A stretch of 64,000 bases of DNA from Bacillota bacterium (GCA_023460035.1 JAEWRN010000018.1:72490-136489); one strand, 5' to 3'. Counted from the stretch's first letter, positions 16,184 through 25,263 are shown. Notes: generated by a model from the letters alone, not told the origin. Translations and numbers: made by a program.

Positions 16184-17959
16184 CTGAACCAGACAGAGTA
16201 TACGGTACGTGCGCAAAGAAGCACGGCAAAATATACCCGCGGCCGCTGGGGCCGGCTGCGCAGAAATACGTTTCAGCTGAGAATCTTCTTGGGGCGGTTG
16301 TTTTACCAAATCGGCGCCACGGCAGAATATGATGCAGTGTTGTTTGGCCGCGCGGTAATGCACGCGCTGCGGCTGATTGGCCTGTTTGTCGCGACACTCA
16401 CCGCGCCGCTTTTGCGGCAAATCGCCCGCGCGCTGCAGGCGGCATGGGCAGACCTGACGGCCCCGCTGCGCAGGGTAAGCAGCGGCATGCGGCATATCCG
16501 CGAGATGGTCGCAGAGGAGAAGCAGAATGGCACAGGCCACACTGCAGCGCTGGCATGGCGTTACTTCCGCAGTGGGGTGCGCGAGTACGGGCACCTCGCC
16601 AAAAATTTGCTGTATTACCTGCTGCCCTTGGGGGCGGGTGCGGTGTTTGTGTTTACCGTGACGCAGGTGCTGCAAAACCCGTTTGCACTGCGGGTGGAGT
16701 ATAAAGGCCAGCTGGTGGGCTATGTGGCGCAGGAGGAAGTGTACGAAGAAGCTGCCCGTGCGCTGCAAAACCAGCTGGTTTATACCGAGCAGAACGGGGA
16801 AGACCAGGGGTGGGAAATCACCCCCAGCTTTACGGTGGCCGCGGCGCACCCGGACGAACTCTCTGACAGCCAGACGCTGGTCAACTCAATTTTGCGTAGT
16901 TCCGGTGCAGAGATCACCGAGGCGATTGGCCTGTATGTGGGCAACACATTTTACGGTGCCACGACGGATGAGGACAGCCTGAAGCAGGCAATCGAAGCCA
17001 TTAAAGCGCCGTATTATACCCAGTACCCGGGCGCTGAAATTTCGTTTGTGGAAGATGTGAACCTGAAAAAGGGCGTTTACCTGACCCAGAGCATTGTGGA
17101 TTACAGCAAGCTGCAAGAGCTGCTGACCAGCCAGGTGCAGGGCCAGCGCACATATATTATACAGTCCGGCGACACCCCGTGGAAAATTGCGGGCGAAAAC
17201 GGCATCACGCTGGACGATTTGTATGCGCTAAACCCGGTGCTGGACAACGGCAACAATATGCCAATTGGCGAATCCCTCGTCATTGGTCAGGCAGTGCCGT
17301 TTTTGCAGGTCAAGGCGGTTGTCACCAGTGTCGAGCGCGAGACCATCCCGTTTGAAACCGAAACAGATTACGACACCAGCCTTGGGTTTGGCCAGCAGCG
17401 TGTTGTGCGGGAGGGCGTTGAGGGCCAGAAGGACGTCACGTATGAGTCGGTTTACGTGGGGGGCCAGCTGACAAGCAAAACGTCGGTAGGCGACCCCGCC
17501 ATCATCAGCGAGCCGGTTTCGGCTCAGGTGAAGCAGGGCGTTTATATGACGAGCGACGGTGTCGTCATCAAGCCGGGCAATGGCATACTGATGTTTCCCA
17601 TCGGGGCAGGGTATAAGGGCATGAGCCGCGGTTATAGCGGCCCGCTGTTGCCAGCCCATAACGGGCTGGACCTCAGGGGTTATGTGGGCACCCCCATTTA
17701 CGCTGCACAAAGCGGACGGGTCATCTATGCCGGCCGCACGGCGGGCGGGTACGGTATTCATGTCATCATTGATCACGGCGGCGGGCTGCAGACGCTGTAC
17801 GGCCATTGCAGCGGGCTTGCGGTGTCGTATGGCGAGGTGGTCAAGCAGGGCCAGTTGATTGCGTATGTTGGCTCTACAGGCTGGTCTACCGGGCCGCACT
17901 GCCACTTTGAGGTGCGCGTCAACGGGGTTGCACGTGACCCGATGAACTACCTCGGGTAA
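16184..17959 (+). CDS. Membrane-anchored LysM-G5-M23 peptidoglycan hydrolase, paralogue 1
   Basis: The protein (591 residues from the proposed CTG start) has an N-terminal cytoplasmic segment and a single transmembrane helix near residue 150. After that come an extracytoplasmic helical region, a LysM domain (TYIIQSGDTPWKIAGENGIT), a G5 domain, and a C-terminal M23 zinc peptidase. The M23 motifs are complete: HNGLD, LYGHCS and HCHFEV, so it should cleave peptidoglycan cross-bridges. No ATG, GTG or TTG precedes 16289 in frame. CTG at 16184 follows GAGGTG and gives an N-terminus like that of its neighbour, but TTG at 16289 remains possible. It is tandem to paralogue 2. Confidence 0.85.
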   Translation: MNQTEYTVRAQRSTAKYTRGRWGRLRRNTFQLRIFLGRLFYQIGATAEYDAVLFGRAVMHALRLIGLFVATLTAPLLRQIARALQAAWADLTAPLRRVSSGMRHIREMVAEEKQNGTGHTAALAWRYFRSGVREYGHLAKNLLYYLLPLGAGAVFVFTVTQVLQNPFALRVEYKGQLVGYVAQEEVYEEAARALQNQLVYTEQNGEDQGWEITPSFTVAAAHPDELSDSQTLVNSILRSSGAEITEAIGLYVGNTFYGATTDEDSLKQAIEAIKAPYYTQYPGAEISFVEDVNLKKGVYLTQSIVDYSKLQELLTSQVQGQRTYIIQSGDTPWKIAGENGITLDDLYALNPVLDNGNNMPIGESLVIGQAVPFLQVKAVVTSVERETIPFETETDYDTSLGFGQQRVVREGVEGQKDVTYESVYVGGQLTSKTSVGDPAIISEPVSAQVKQGVYMTSDGVVIKPGNGILMFPIGAGYKGMSRGYSGPLLPAHNGLDLRGYVGTPIYAAQSGRVIYAGRTAGGYGIHVIIDHGGGLQTLYGHCSGLAVSYGEVVKQGQLIAYVGSTGWSTGPHCHFEVRVNGVARDPMNYLG

Positions 17960-18001
17960 CCAAAAAATGGGAAATAAAACCATGAAAGTTTTGCGAAAAC
18001 C

Positions 18002-18029
18002 TTGCCTCGTTTTTTAAAACGAGTATAAT
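18002..18029 (+). promoter_or_regulatory. Promoter of M23 paralogue 2 with a palindrome in its spacer
   Basis: TTGCCT at 18002 and TATAAT at 18024 are 16 bases apart. An 8-bp inverted repeat, CTCGTTTT-TT-AAAACGAG (18006-18023), fills the space between the two hexamers and could be an operator. Confidence 0.6.
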
Positions 18030-18250
18030 AAAACTAGTTACAAGCAGCAGCGGGCCGGTGACGGTCCGCGCTGTTGTTCTATTGCACAGGCCCCGTTTGC
18101 CACCTTTGCGCTGTCAGTTGTAAAGTGTGGGCGGGGCGCACCGGCGGCGGCTGTCGCGGTGTGTTGGCGGCAGGCGGTACCATCCGCGTCTGGCCGCAGC
18201 AGAAAAAGCGGTGCCCCGCAGTGGTGCTGCAAAAACAGGAGGTGCGGAAC

Positions 18251-20008
18251 ATGACGCAGACGGCAGACCATAAGCACACACCGGCCACCGCTCGTCCGTT
18301 CAGAAACCGCTTTACCATCTGGGCATGGCAGGCCAAGGGGCTGTTGGGCCAGTTGTTTTATAAGCTGGGTGAAGCTGCCGAATATGACATTGTTCGGTTT
18401 GCACGTGTTTTAAAAGCAATCGGCTTCTTGTTTGCCGCCCTGTTGGGTCGCCCGCTGGCCCGCCTTGGGCACGGCATTTTGCTGGGGCTGCGCACGGTGG
18501 CGGAGGATTTGACCGCGCCGTTTCGGCGCCTGCACAGAGGCGCGGCAAATATCCGCGCGCTGGTGGCGGATGAAAAGCAAAATGGTCTTGGGCACGCGTT
18601 GCGCCAAGGGCTGCGGTATTTTGGGCGCGGGGTACGGCACAACGCCTACCTTGGGCGCAATTTGCTGTATTATCTGTTGCCGCTGGCCGCAGGCGGGGTG
18701 TTTGTCTTTACCGTCACAACAACGCTGCAACGAAACTTTGCGCTTGCGGTAAAATATGACGGCCGGCTGGTGGGGTATGTCACGCAGGAGGCCACTTACG
18801 AGGAAGCCGCCCGCATGGTGCAGGACCAGATCGTTTACACCGGGGACGAGCAAAAGTGGGCGCTGACCCCCAGTTTTACAATTGCGACCGCATCAAGCGG
18901 CGAAGTCAGCGACACACAGACACTGGCAAACGCCATTCTGGAAAACTCCGGCGCAGAGATTACGCAGGCAGTCGGGCTGTATGTGGACGATGTGTTTTAC
19001 GGGGCCACGACACAGGGCGACCAGCTGGCGGCGGCCATAGAGGCAATCAAAGCCCCTTATGAAGCCGAAAACCCGGACGGTCAGGTGGAATTTGTGCAAA
19101 AGGTGGAACAGCGCAGCGGCATTTACCTTGCCCAAAGCGTTGTGGATTATGCGCAGCTGGAAAAACTGCTGAGTCAGGAAGTAGAGGGCCAGCGCACCTA
19201 CACGATTGCCTCGGGGGACACCCCGTGGAAGATTGCGGGCGAAAACGGCATCACGCTGGATGAGCTGTATGCGCTGAACCCAGTCCTGGACAACGGCAAC
19301 AATATGCCGGTGGGGGAACAACTGGTCATCGGGCAGTCGGTGTCGTTCTTGCAGGTCAAGGTGGTCAAAACCCAGGTAGAGCAGCAGGCAATCGCCTATA
19401 ACACGGTAAAGACCAACGACAGCTCGCTGGCTTTTGGCAAGACCAAGGTGACCCAGGAGGGTGTCGACGGTGTACAGCAGGTCACTTATCAATACACCTA
19501 TGTGGATGGCAAAATGACTGAAAAGACGGCGGTGGGCGACGTGGTCGTCTTGTCGGAGCCGGTGGAAGAGCATATTTCGGTCGGTACCTATGTGTCGTCC
19601 AGCGGCGTGAGCTTCGTGCCCAGCGGCGGCGGGTCGATGATCTTCCCCATCGGCCCCGGGTTCCATTACATGAGCCGTGGCTTTACCGGGGTCAGCGCGC
19701 ATAACGGGCTGGATTTGTGTGGTGCATATGGTACGCCAATCTATGCGGCACAAAGCGGCGTCGTTACTTACGCCAGCGCCACCAGCGGCGGGTATGGCAG
19801 GCATGTCATCATTGACCACGGCGGCGGGGTGCAAACACTGTACGGCCACTGCAGCAGCCTTGCGGTCAGCGCCGGGCAGGCCGTCAGCCAAGGCCAGGTG
19901 ATTGCCTATATGGGCAGCACCGGCAACTCTACCGGTAACCACTGCCACTTCGAGGTCATCATCAACGGTACGCGCGTCAACCCGGCACCGTATATCGGCA
20001 TGGGTTAA
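18251..20008 (+). CDS. Membrane-anchored LysM-G5-M23 peptidoglycan hydrolase, paralogue 2
   Basis: This 585-residue protein repeats the architecture of its neighbour. It has a basic N-terminus, a transmembrane helix near residue 150, and a helical stalk. A LysM domain (YTIASGDTPWKIAGENGIT, about 315-360), a G5 domain (about 370-450) and an M23 domain (about 470-585) follow, with HNGLD, LYGHCS and HCHFEV intact. Many blocks are identical between the two, so they are a tandem duplication. The ATG at 18251 follows CAGGAGGTG. A 220-base leader separates promoter and start; I recognise no known riboswitch in it, although it is GC-rich and probably folded. A strong terminator follows. Confidence 0.9.
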   Translation: MTQTADHKHTPATARPFRNRFTIWAWQAKGLLGQLFYKLGEAAEYDIVRFARVLKAIGFLFAALLGRPLARLGHGILLGLRTVAEDLTAPFRRLHRGAANIRALVADEKQNGLGHALRQGLRYFGRGVRHNAYLGRNLLYYLLPLAAGGVFVFTVTTTLQRNFALAVKYDGRLVGYVTQEATYEEAARMVQDQIVYTGDEQKWALTPSFTIATASSGEVSDTQTLANAILENSGAEITQAVGLYVDDVFYGATTQGDQLAAAIEAIKAPYEAENPDGQVEFVQKVEQRSGIYLAQSVVDYAQLEKLLSQEVEGQRTYTIASGDTPWKIAGENGITLDELYALNPVLDNGNNMPVGEQLVIGQSVSFLQVKVVKTQVEQQAIAYNTVKTNDSSLAFGKTKVTQEGVDGVQQVTYQYTYVDGKMTEKTAVGDVVVLSEPVEEHISVGTYVSSSGVSFVPSGGGSMIFPIGPGFHYMSRGFTGVSAHNGLDLCGAYGTPIYAAQSGVVTYASATSGGYGRHVIIDHGGGVQTLYGHCSSLAVSAGQAVSQGQVIAYMGSTGNSTGNHCHFEVIINGTRVNPAPYIGMG

Positions 20009-20019
20009 TGTTTCAAATT

Positions 20020-20064
20020 AAAAAACGGGTCACAAAATCGGCGTGATTTTGTGACCCGTTTTTT
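20020..20064 (+). terminator. Terminator after M23 paralogue 2
   Basis: A perfect 20-bp stem (20020-20039 with 20045-20064) with a five-base loop ends in TTTTTT. Confidence 0.9.
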
Positions 20065-20124
20065 GTTGTTGCAGCCCCCTTACAAGCGTAGAGGATAGAA
20101 AATGAGTTCTCATGAAATTGTTAC

Positions 20125-20153
20125 TTTTCATTGTCTGGCAAAGATGGTATAAT
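20125..20153 (+). promoter_or_regulatory. Extended -10 promoter of the murA operon
   Basis: TGGTATAAT (hexamer 20148-20153) is present with a weak TTTTCA -35 at 17-base spacing. Confidence 0.65.
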
Positions 20154-20236
20154 AAAACAGGTTTTAGAACAAGAAGAGAGAGTACGAGATAGAAAAAAGA
20201 AAAATTACTTGCCTGAAAAAAGGGGAGTTTAGGATA

Positions 20237-21520
20237 TTGAAGAAATTTGTGGTGAACGGCGGCCACCCGTTAGTGGGTGAAGTCACTGTCAGCGGCGCTA
20301 AAAATGCGGCGGTTGCCATATTGCCGGCAACCATTTTGGCCGCGGGCAAATGTGTCATTGAAAACCTGCCCAACATCAGCGATGTGGCCACCTCGGTAGA
20401 AATTCTGCACGAGATGGGCGCAACCATCCGCATGATTGACAAGTCTACCCTGGAAATCGATACCTCCCGCATTGTGGCCACCGATGTGCCAGCTGAGATG
20501 AGCCGCCAAATGCGCGCTTCTTACTACTTTTTGGGCTCGCTGCTGGGCCGGTTTGGCGTTGGCTGTGTTTCCATGCCGGGCGGCTGCAACCTTGGCACCC
20601 GCCCCATTGACCAGCATTTAAAGGCGTTCAGTGCGCTGGGGGCAAGCTATACGGTGGAATATGGCATGATTCGCGTCAATGCGGACGGCCTGAAAGCAGA
20701 GCATATCTTTTTTGACACCGTTTCGGTGGGCGCGACCATCAACGCCATGCTGGCGGCCGTGCGGGCCGATGGGATAACGGTGCTTGAAAACGTGGCGAAA
20801 GAGCCGCATATCGTTGACGTGGCCAACTTTTTGAACACGATGGGCGCCGATGTGCGCGGCGCCGGTACCGACGTCATTAAAATTCGCGGTGTGCAGGAGA
20901 TGCACGGCTGCACGTATTCCATTATACCGGACCAGATTGAAGCGGGCAGTTACATGGTGGCGGCCACCATCACCCGCGGCAATGTGCTGATTCGAAACAT
21001 TATCCCGAAGCACCTTGAGCCGATCACCGCAAAACTGGAAAAGGCGGGCGCCACCATTGAAGAATACGACGATTCGATTCGGGTGTTCTGCGTGGGCGAC
21101 ATTGAACCGCTGAACATTAAAACGATGCCGCACCCGGGTTTTCCCACCGACATGCAGCCGCTGATGGCGGTGCTGCTGAGTGTGGCAAAGGGTACCTCCA
21201 TCATCACCGAGGGCATTTGGGAAAACCGCTTCCGCTATGTGGACGAGTTGGTGCGCATGGGCGCGAATATTCAGGTTGACAGCCGCGTGGCGGTGATTGA
21301 AGGCGTGCCGGAGCTGCAGCCTGCCCCGGTGCGCGCGACCGACCTGCGCGCGGGCGCGGCGCTGGTTGTTGCGGCGCTGGCGGCAAACGGTACGTCTGAA
21401 ATTGAAGAGATCAGCCACATTGAGCGCGGCTACGAAGACCTGGTGGGTAAACTGCGCGGGCTGGGTGCCGACATTAAAAAAATTGAGATCCCCGAAGAGC
21501 GGCTGCGGCAGGCGTTATAA
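20237..21520 (+). CDS. murA: UDP-N-acetylglucosamine 1-carboxyvinyltransferase
   Basis: MurA transfers enolpyruvate from PEP to UDP-GlcNAc, the first committed step of peptidoglycan synthesis and the fosfomycin target. The 427-residue protein has the N-terminal SGAKNAA with its lysine near residue 22. The active loop PGGCNLGTRPIDQHLKA carries the catalytic cysteine (about C117), so fosfomycin sensitivity is expected at this residue. TDMQPL near 300 and the C-terminal IERGYEDLVGKLRGLGA complete the fold. The start is TTG at 20237 with GGGGAG upstream. It may head a unit with the next three genes. Confidence 0.96.
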   Translation: MKKFVVNGGHPLVGEVTVSGAKNAAVAILPATILAAGKCVIENLPNISDVATSVEILHEMGATIRMIDKSTLEIDTSRIVATDVPAEMSRQMRASYYFLGSLLGRFGVGCVSMPGGCNLGTRPIDQHLKAFSALGASYTVEYGMIRVNADGLKAEHIFFDTVSVGATINAMLAAVRADGITVLENVAKEPHIVDVANFLNTMGADVRGAGTDVIKIRGVQEMHGCTYSIIPDQIEAGSYMVAATITRGNVLIRNIIPKHLEPITAKLEKAGATIEEYDDSIRVFCVGDIEPLNIKTMPHPGFPTDMQPLMAVLLSVAKGTSIITEGIWENRFRYVDELVRMGANIQVDSRVAVIEGVPELQPAPVRATDLRAGAALVVAALAANGTSEIEEISHIERGYEDLVGKLRGLGADIKKIEIPEERLRQAL

Positions 21521-21553
21521 CACTGCGGGCTGCGGGGCAACACAGCCATGACA

Positions 21554-21595
21554 GCCGGCCAGGCCTGCGGCATACCCGCAAGCGGGCCGGTTTTT
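21554..21595 (+). terminator. Probable terminator after murA
   Basis: CCGGCC (21555-21560) pairs with GGCCGG (21585-21590) around an inner imperfect stem, followed by TTTTT. Confidence 0.6.
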
Positions 21596-21629
21596 GTATC
21601 ATGGTAACAAGCAAAAAAGGGGCGCCGCT

Positions 21630-22421
21630 ATGGCAATTTTTCTTTCACTGTATTCCGGGTCGTCCGGCAACTGCGCGCTGGTGGGCGAGCAGGGGCGTTA
21701 CCTGTGTGTGGATATGGGCAAAAACTGCAAGACCACCCTTACTGCGCTGCAGCAGGCGGATGTTGACCCGCAGGAGCTTGCGGGCATTCTGGTGACGCAC
21801 GAGCATATTGACCACACCAAAGGTCTGGGTGTGTTTTTAAAGCGTTACCACCTGCCGGTATACGGCTCTGCCGGCACGCTGGACTACCTTGCGCTGCATG
21901 ACATGGTGCCGGCCGGGGCCGACTTGCGGGCGCTGCGCGAGGGCGAAGAGGAGATAGAGGGCTTTGGCGTGCGCTCGTTTCACACCAGCCACGACGCCGC
22001 CGACTGCCGCGGGTACCGCATCGCGCTGCCCTCCGGCCGCGTTGCGGCCATGGCGACCGACCTTGGCATCGTGACCGACGAAGTGCTGGGCGGGCTGCTG
22101 GGGGCCGACCTCACTATACTGGAGGCAAACTACGACCCGGTGAAATTGCGCACCGGCCCGTACCCCTATTATTTAAAGGCGCGCATTGCCTCACAGCAGG
22201 GGCATTTGTGCAACGAAGATACCGGCAGTGCGCTGGTGCAGCTGCTGGCAGAGGGGTGCGAACGGTTTGCGCTGTGCCACCTGAGCCAGGAAAACAACAC
22301 CCCGCAGCTTGCGATGCAGGCGGTGACGCAGGCGTTTATGGCCGCGGGCTGTATGCCCGGGCAAAACGGCCTGCTACAGGTGCTCTCGCGCAGCAACGTT
22401 ACCCCGGCTATTCAGTTTTAA
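21630..22421 (+). CDS. MBL-fold metallohydrolase (WalJ/YycJ-like)
   Basis: The 263-residue protein shows the metallo-beta-lactamase metal site THEHIDHTKG near residue 58, with SSGNC at the N-terminus as in WalJ/YycJ. Later metal ligands are likely FHTSHDAADCRGY near 122 and EANYD near 167. YycJ-type proteins are linked to coordination of cell-wall synthesis with division and to DNA processing; the substrate is unknown. The ATG at 21630 is used because the family begins with the SLYSGSSGN strand and a G-rich ribosome site precedes it. No walRK genes are in the window. Confidence 0.82.
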   Translation: MAIFLSLYSGSSGNCALVGEQGRYLCVDMGKNCKTTLTALQQADVDPQELAGILVTHEHIDHTKGLGVFLKRYHLPVYGSAGTLDYLALHDMVPAGADLRALREGEEEIEGFGVRSFHTSHDAADCRGYRIALPSGRVAAMATDLGIVTDEVLGGLLGADLTILEANYDPVKLRTGPYPYYLKARIASQQGHLCNEDTGSALVQLLAEGCERFALCHLSQENNTPQLAMQAVTQAFMAAGCMPGQNGLLQVLSRSNVTPAIQF

Positions 22422-22433
22422 AAGGGGGCAGCT

Positions 22434-22919
22434 ATGCAGCGTGTGACATTGATCAGTGTGGGCAAGCTGGGGCAGGCTTTTTTGCAGCAGGGTTGCGACG
22501 AGTACACGAAACGGTTGTCTGCCCTTTGCAAGCTGCAACTGGTGGAGTTGCAGGAAGAGACGGTCCACGAAAAGGCGGCCAGTGACAAGGTGATTGAAAA
22601 AGCGCTGGAAAAAGAGGGCGTGCGCATCCTTGCAGCAGTGCCCAAAGGGGCGGCGCTGGTGGCGCTTTGCATTGAGGGCAAGCTGCTCGGCAGCGAAGAC
22701 CTTGCGGCCTTTTTTGCCGACAGCGCGGTGGCGGGTGAGGGCGAAATTGCGTTTGTCATCGGCTCGTCGCACGGCCTTGCGCCGGCGGTAAAAGCGGCTG
22801 CGACACTGCGGCTTTCGATGAGCCGCATGACCTTCCCCCACCAGTTGGCAAGGCTGCTGCTGTTAGAACAAATTTACCGCGCGCTGTCCATCAACGCGGG
22901 GTCAAAATACCACAAATAA
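22434..22919 (+). CDS. rlmH: 23S rRNA (pseudouridine-1915 N3) methyltransferase
   Basis: RlmH methylates pseudouridine 1915 of helix 69 in assembled ribosomes. The 161-residue SPOUT protein ends with the family signature FVIGSSHGLAPAV and LSMSRMTFPHQLARLLLLEQIYRALSINAGSKYHK, which forms the knotted SAM site. The length matches the family (155-160). A GGGGG ribosome site precedes the ATG, which lies 12 bases after the MBL gene. The yycJ-rlmH neighbourhood is common in Firmicutes. Confidence 0.96.
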   Translation: MQRVTLISVGKLGQAFLQQGCDEYTKRLSALCKLQLVELQEETVHEKAASDKVIEKALEKEGVRILAAVPKGAALVALCIEGKLLGSEDLAAFFADSAVAGEGEIAFVIGSSHGLAPAVKAAATLRLSMSRMTFPHQLARLLLLEQIYRALSINAGSKYHK

Positions 22920-22945
22920 CGGCGCGCTGGCGCGGGGGTGACAAA

Positions 22946-23617
22946 ATGGTTGGGCACACACGTTACAGCCCGGTGGCAAACTACCGGTATAACCGCAAAA
23001 TCAACCTGCGGCAAACAGGCAAGCGCGAGGTGAGCGGCCTTGTGCTGCCGTTTGACGAGCAGGGCTTTGTGCTGGACCAGCGGCTGCTTGGCGTTTACCG
23101 CATGGGCCGCGGGGCAGACACCGCCGCCTGTGGCTGCGGCTGGGTGGCCTGTTATAACGCGTTGCGCCTGCTGGGGCGGCCGCTGCCGCCGGCGTCGGTC
23201 ATCAAGGCGCTGGAGCATGACTTTGTGCTTGGCGGGCGCATGGGTACCCGCACAGCGGCAATTCCGCTGTTTTTTATGCAGCATGGCTTTCGCGTTGAGG
23301 CGCATGCCACCTTGGCGGCCGCACAGCGTGCGGCGGTGGGGGCTGCGGCAAATATTGTTTATTACATTCGCGGGCGGCACCCCAGCGCCCATTTTGTGGC
23401 GTTTACCGGCAAAGTGGGCGAAGCTGCCGACGGGCAGCCCCTTTACCGGTTTTACAATTCGCTGTCGGTGCCGGTGCTGCCCTGTCGGGCCCCGGCGGGC
23501 GAAACAGGCAGCTTTTTTTGTGCGGGGGGCAATGCGGGCGACGTGCGTACGCTGCCGGGCCTGCTTGCGCCGGAATACCCGCTGGTCAAGCTGGTGTTCA
23601 GTATTTACCCGCAGTGA
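22946..23617 (+). CDS. Putative papain-like (C39-like) cysteine peptidase
   Basis: I do not recognise a named family for this 223-residue protein, but it carries a papain-type layout. ACGCGWVACYNALRLLG (about 61-77) looks like the catalytic Cys plus helix, AHFVAFTG (about 148-155) supplies a histidine, and RFYNSLS (about 168-174) an asparagine. This matches C39-like and butirosin-H/LDT-like cysteine proteases seen in clostridia. No signal peptide is visible, so it is probably cytoplasmic. It follows rlmH by 26 bases with no terminator between. Function is inference. Confidence 0.55.
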   Translation: MVGHTRYSPVANYRYNRKINLRQTGKREVSGLVLPFDEQGFVLDQRLLGVYRMGRGADTAACGCGWVACYNALRLLGRPLPPASVIKALEHDFVLGGRMGTRTAAIPLFFMQHGFRVEAHATLAAAQRAAVGAAANIVYYIRGRHPSAHFVAFTGKVGEAADGQPLYRFYNSLSVPVLPCRAPAGETGSFFCAGGNAGDVRTLPGLLAPEYPLVKLVFSIYPQ

Positions 23618-23653
23618 CTGTAATTCAAAGGGTATGCAATCAAACGTAAAAAT

Positions 23654-23704
23654 AACAGCGACACCGGGTACGGCAAGTAAAGGCCGATACCAAGTGTCGC
23701 TGTT
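23654..23704. terminator. Terminator between the C39-like and comM genes
   Basis: Eleven paired bases (23654-23664 with 23694-23704) enclose a 29-base partly paired loop. T runs occur on both sides, suiting two convergent genes. Confidence 0.7.
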
Positions 23705-23733
23705 TTGCTGTGATATAAAATGTGCCAAAGCAA

Positions 23734-25263
23734 CTAATTGCTGTGCCAGTATTTGCGGTCTAAATTGCGGTACTGAATCGCTTCGCTCACATGGACGCTG
23801 TCAATTTGCTCGGCACCGTCAAGGTCTGCAATCGTGCGGCTGACCTTTAGCACACGGTCGTACGCGCGGGCCGAAAGCCCCATTTTTTCAAATGCCAGCC
23901 GCAGCAGCCGGTCGGCTGCCGGGGTGGGGGTGCAGTAGCGGCGCAACAGCTTTGGGGTTAGCTGTGCGTTGCAGCTGATGCCGTGGGCCGCATAGCGCTG
24001 CTGCTGGCGCCCGCGCGCCGCGGTCACCCTTGCCAAAATAGCACTGCTGGCTTCGCCCGCCGCCGTGCCCGCAAGGGCGTCATAATCCACCGGCGGCACT
24101 TCAACATGCAGGTCAATGCGGTCCAGCAGCGGGCCGGAGATGCGCTGCAAATACCGCTCAATGGCAAACGGGGTGCAGGTACACGCGTGGGTGGGGTGCC
24201 CAAAATAGCCGCAGGGGCAGGGGTTCATCGCGGCCACCAGCATCAGCCGGCTGGGGAAGGTGGAGCTTGCCGCCACGCGGCTGATGGTCACCCTACCGTC
24301 CTCAATGGGCTGGCGCAAAATTTCCAGCGCGTCGCGCCGAAATTCCGGCAGTTCGTCTAAAAACAGCACCCCGTTGTGTGCTAAGCTCACTTCGCCGGGG
24401 CGCGGGGTGGTGCCGCCGCCCGCAAGGCCCATGGTAGAGACCGAATAGTGCGGGCTGCGAAACGGGCGCTCGTGCATTAAGCCGGTACCGCGCGGCAGCT
24501 GCCCGGCAATGGAATAAATTTCGGTAATCTCAATAGCTTCCTCCCGCGTCAGCGGCGGCAAAATAGAGGGCAGGCGCTTTGCCAGCATCGATTTGCCGGT
24601 ACCCGGCGGGCCAATTAGCAGCGCATTGTGGTGGCCGGCTGCCGCAATTTCCAGCGCACGGCGCGCCTCCGGCTGGCCACGCACATCGGCAAAATCCGGC
24701 CCGGCGGGGGCAAACAGAGCGGCAAAAGGTTGCGGCTGTGTTGTGTCAAGCTTACTTTCACCCCGCAAATGAGCGGCAAGCTGGGCAACGCAAGAAACAC
24801 CGTAAACGGCAATGTCCTCCACCACCGCAGCTTCGGCGGCGTTATCCGCTGGCACAAACAGCGCTTTGATGCCGTTTGCCCGTGCGGCAAGCGCCATGGG
24901 CAGCACCCCGTTGATACTGCGCACCGCGCCGTCCAGCGAAAGCTCACCCAAAAACGCGCAGTCTGCCGCCGGGGCAGGCAACTGGCCCGCCGCCGCCAAA
25001 ATGGAAAGCAACACCGGCAAATCGTAAATGGGGCCTGTTTTTTTAATGTCGGCTGGGGCAAGGTTTACCGTGATGCGGCTGACAGGGTAGGTGAAGCCGG
25101 TGTTTTTCAGCGCGCTGCGCACCCGGTCCTTTGCCTCTTTGACCGCGTTGTCCGGCAGGCCCACCAGTTCAAAAGTGGGCAGCCCGCCGGAAAGATCGGC
25201 TTCAACAGTCACAACAAAGCCGTCTAGCGCAAAACACCCAAGGCTTGTGATTTTGGCATACAA
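23734..25263 (-). CDS. comM: ComM/YifB family Mg-chelatase-like AAA ATPase
   Basis: The 509-residue protein has an N-terminal Lon-protease-like S5 fold (GLPTFELVGLPDNAVKEAKDRVRSALKN). A Mg-chelatase AAA module follows with Walker A GPPGTGKSMLAKRLP near residue 215 and Walker B VLFLDELPEF near 300. The C-terminal Mg_chelatase domain ends with YDRVLKVSRTIADLDG. In transformable bacteria ComM is a helicase for branch migration during DNA uptake. The TTG start at 25263 is preferred to the longer ORF start because AGGGGG precedes it at eight bases and it gives the standard family N-terminus. The gene is convergent with its left neighbour. Confidence 0.9.
   Translation of the reverse strand: MYAKITSLGCFALDGFVVTVEADLSGGLPTFELVGLPDNAVKEAKDRVRSALKNTGFTYPVSRITVNLAPADIKKTGPIYDLPVLLSILAAAGQLPAPAADCAFLGELSLDGAVRSINGVLPMALAARANGIKALFVPADNAAEAAVVEDIAVYGVSCVAQLAAHLRGESKLDTTQPQPFAALFAPAGPDFADVRGQPEARRALEIAAAGHHNALLIGPPGTGKSMLAKRLPSILPPLTREEAIEITEIYSIAGQLPRGTGLMHERPFRSPHYSVSTMGLAGGGTTPRPGEVSLAHNGVLFLDELPEFRRDALEILRQPIEDGRVTISRVAASSTFPSRLMLVAAMNPCPCGYFGHPTHACTCTPFAIERYLQRISGPLLDRIDLHVEVPPVDYDALAGTAAGEASSAILARVTAARGRQQQRYAAHGISCNAQLTPKLLRRYCTPTPAADRLLRLAFEKMGLSARAYDRVLKVSRTIADLDGAEQIDSVHVSEAIQYRNLDRKYWHSN

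Noticed and set aside
18030..18250. Possible riboswitch in the 220-base leader of M23 paralogue 2
   Set aside because: The leader is GC-rich and may fold, but I could not identify the conserved core of a c-di-AMP or other known riboswitch.
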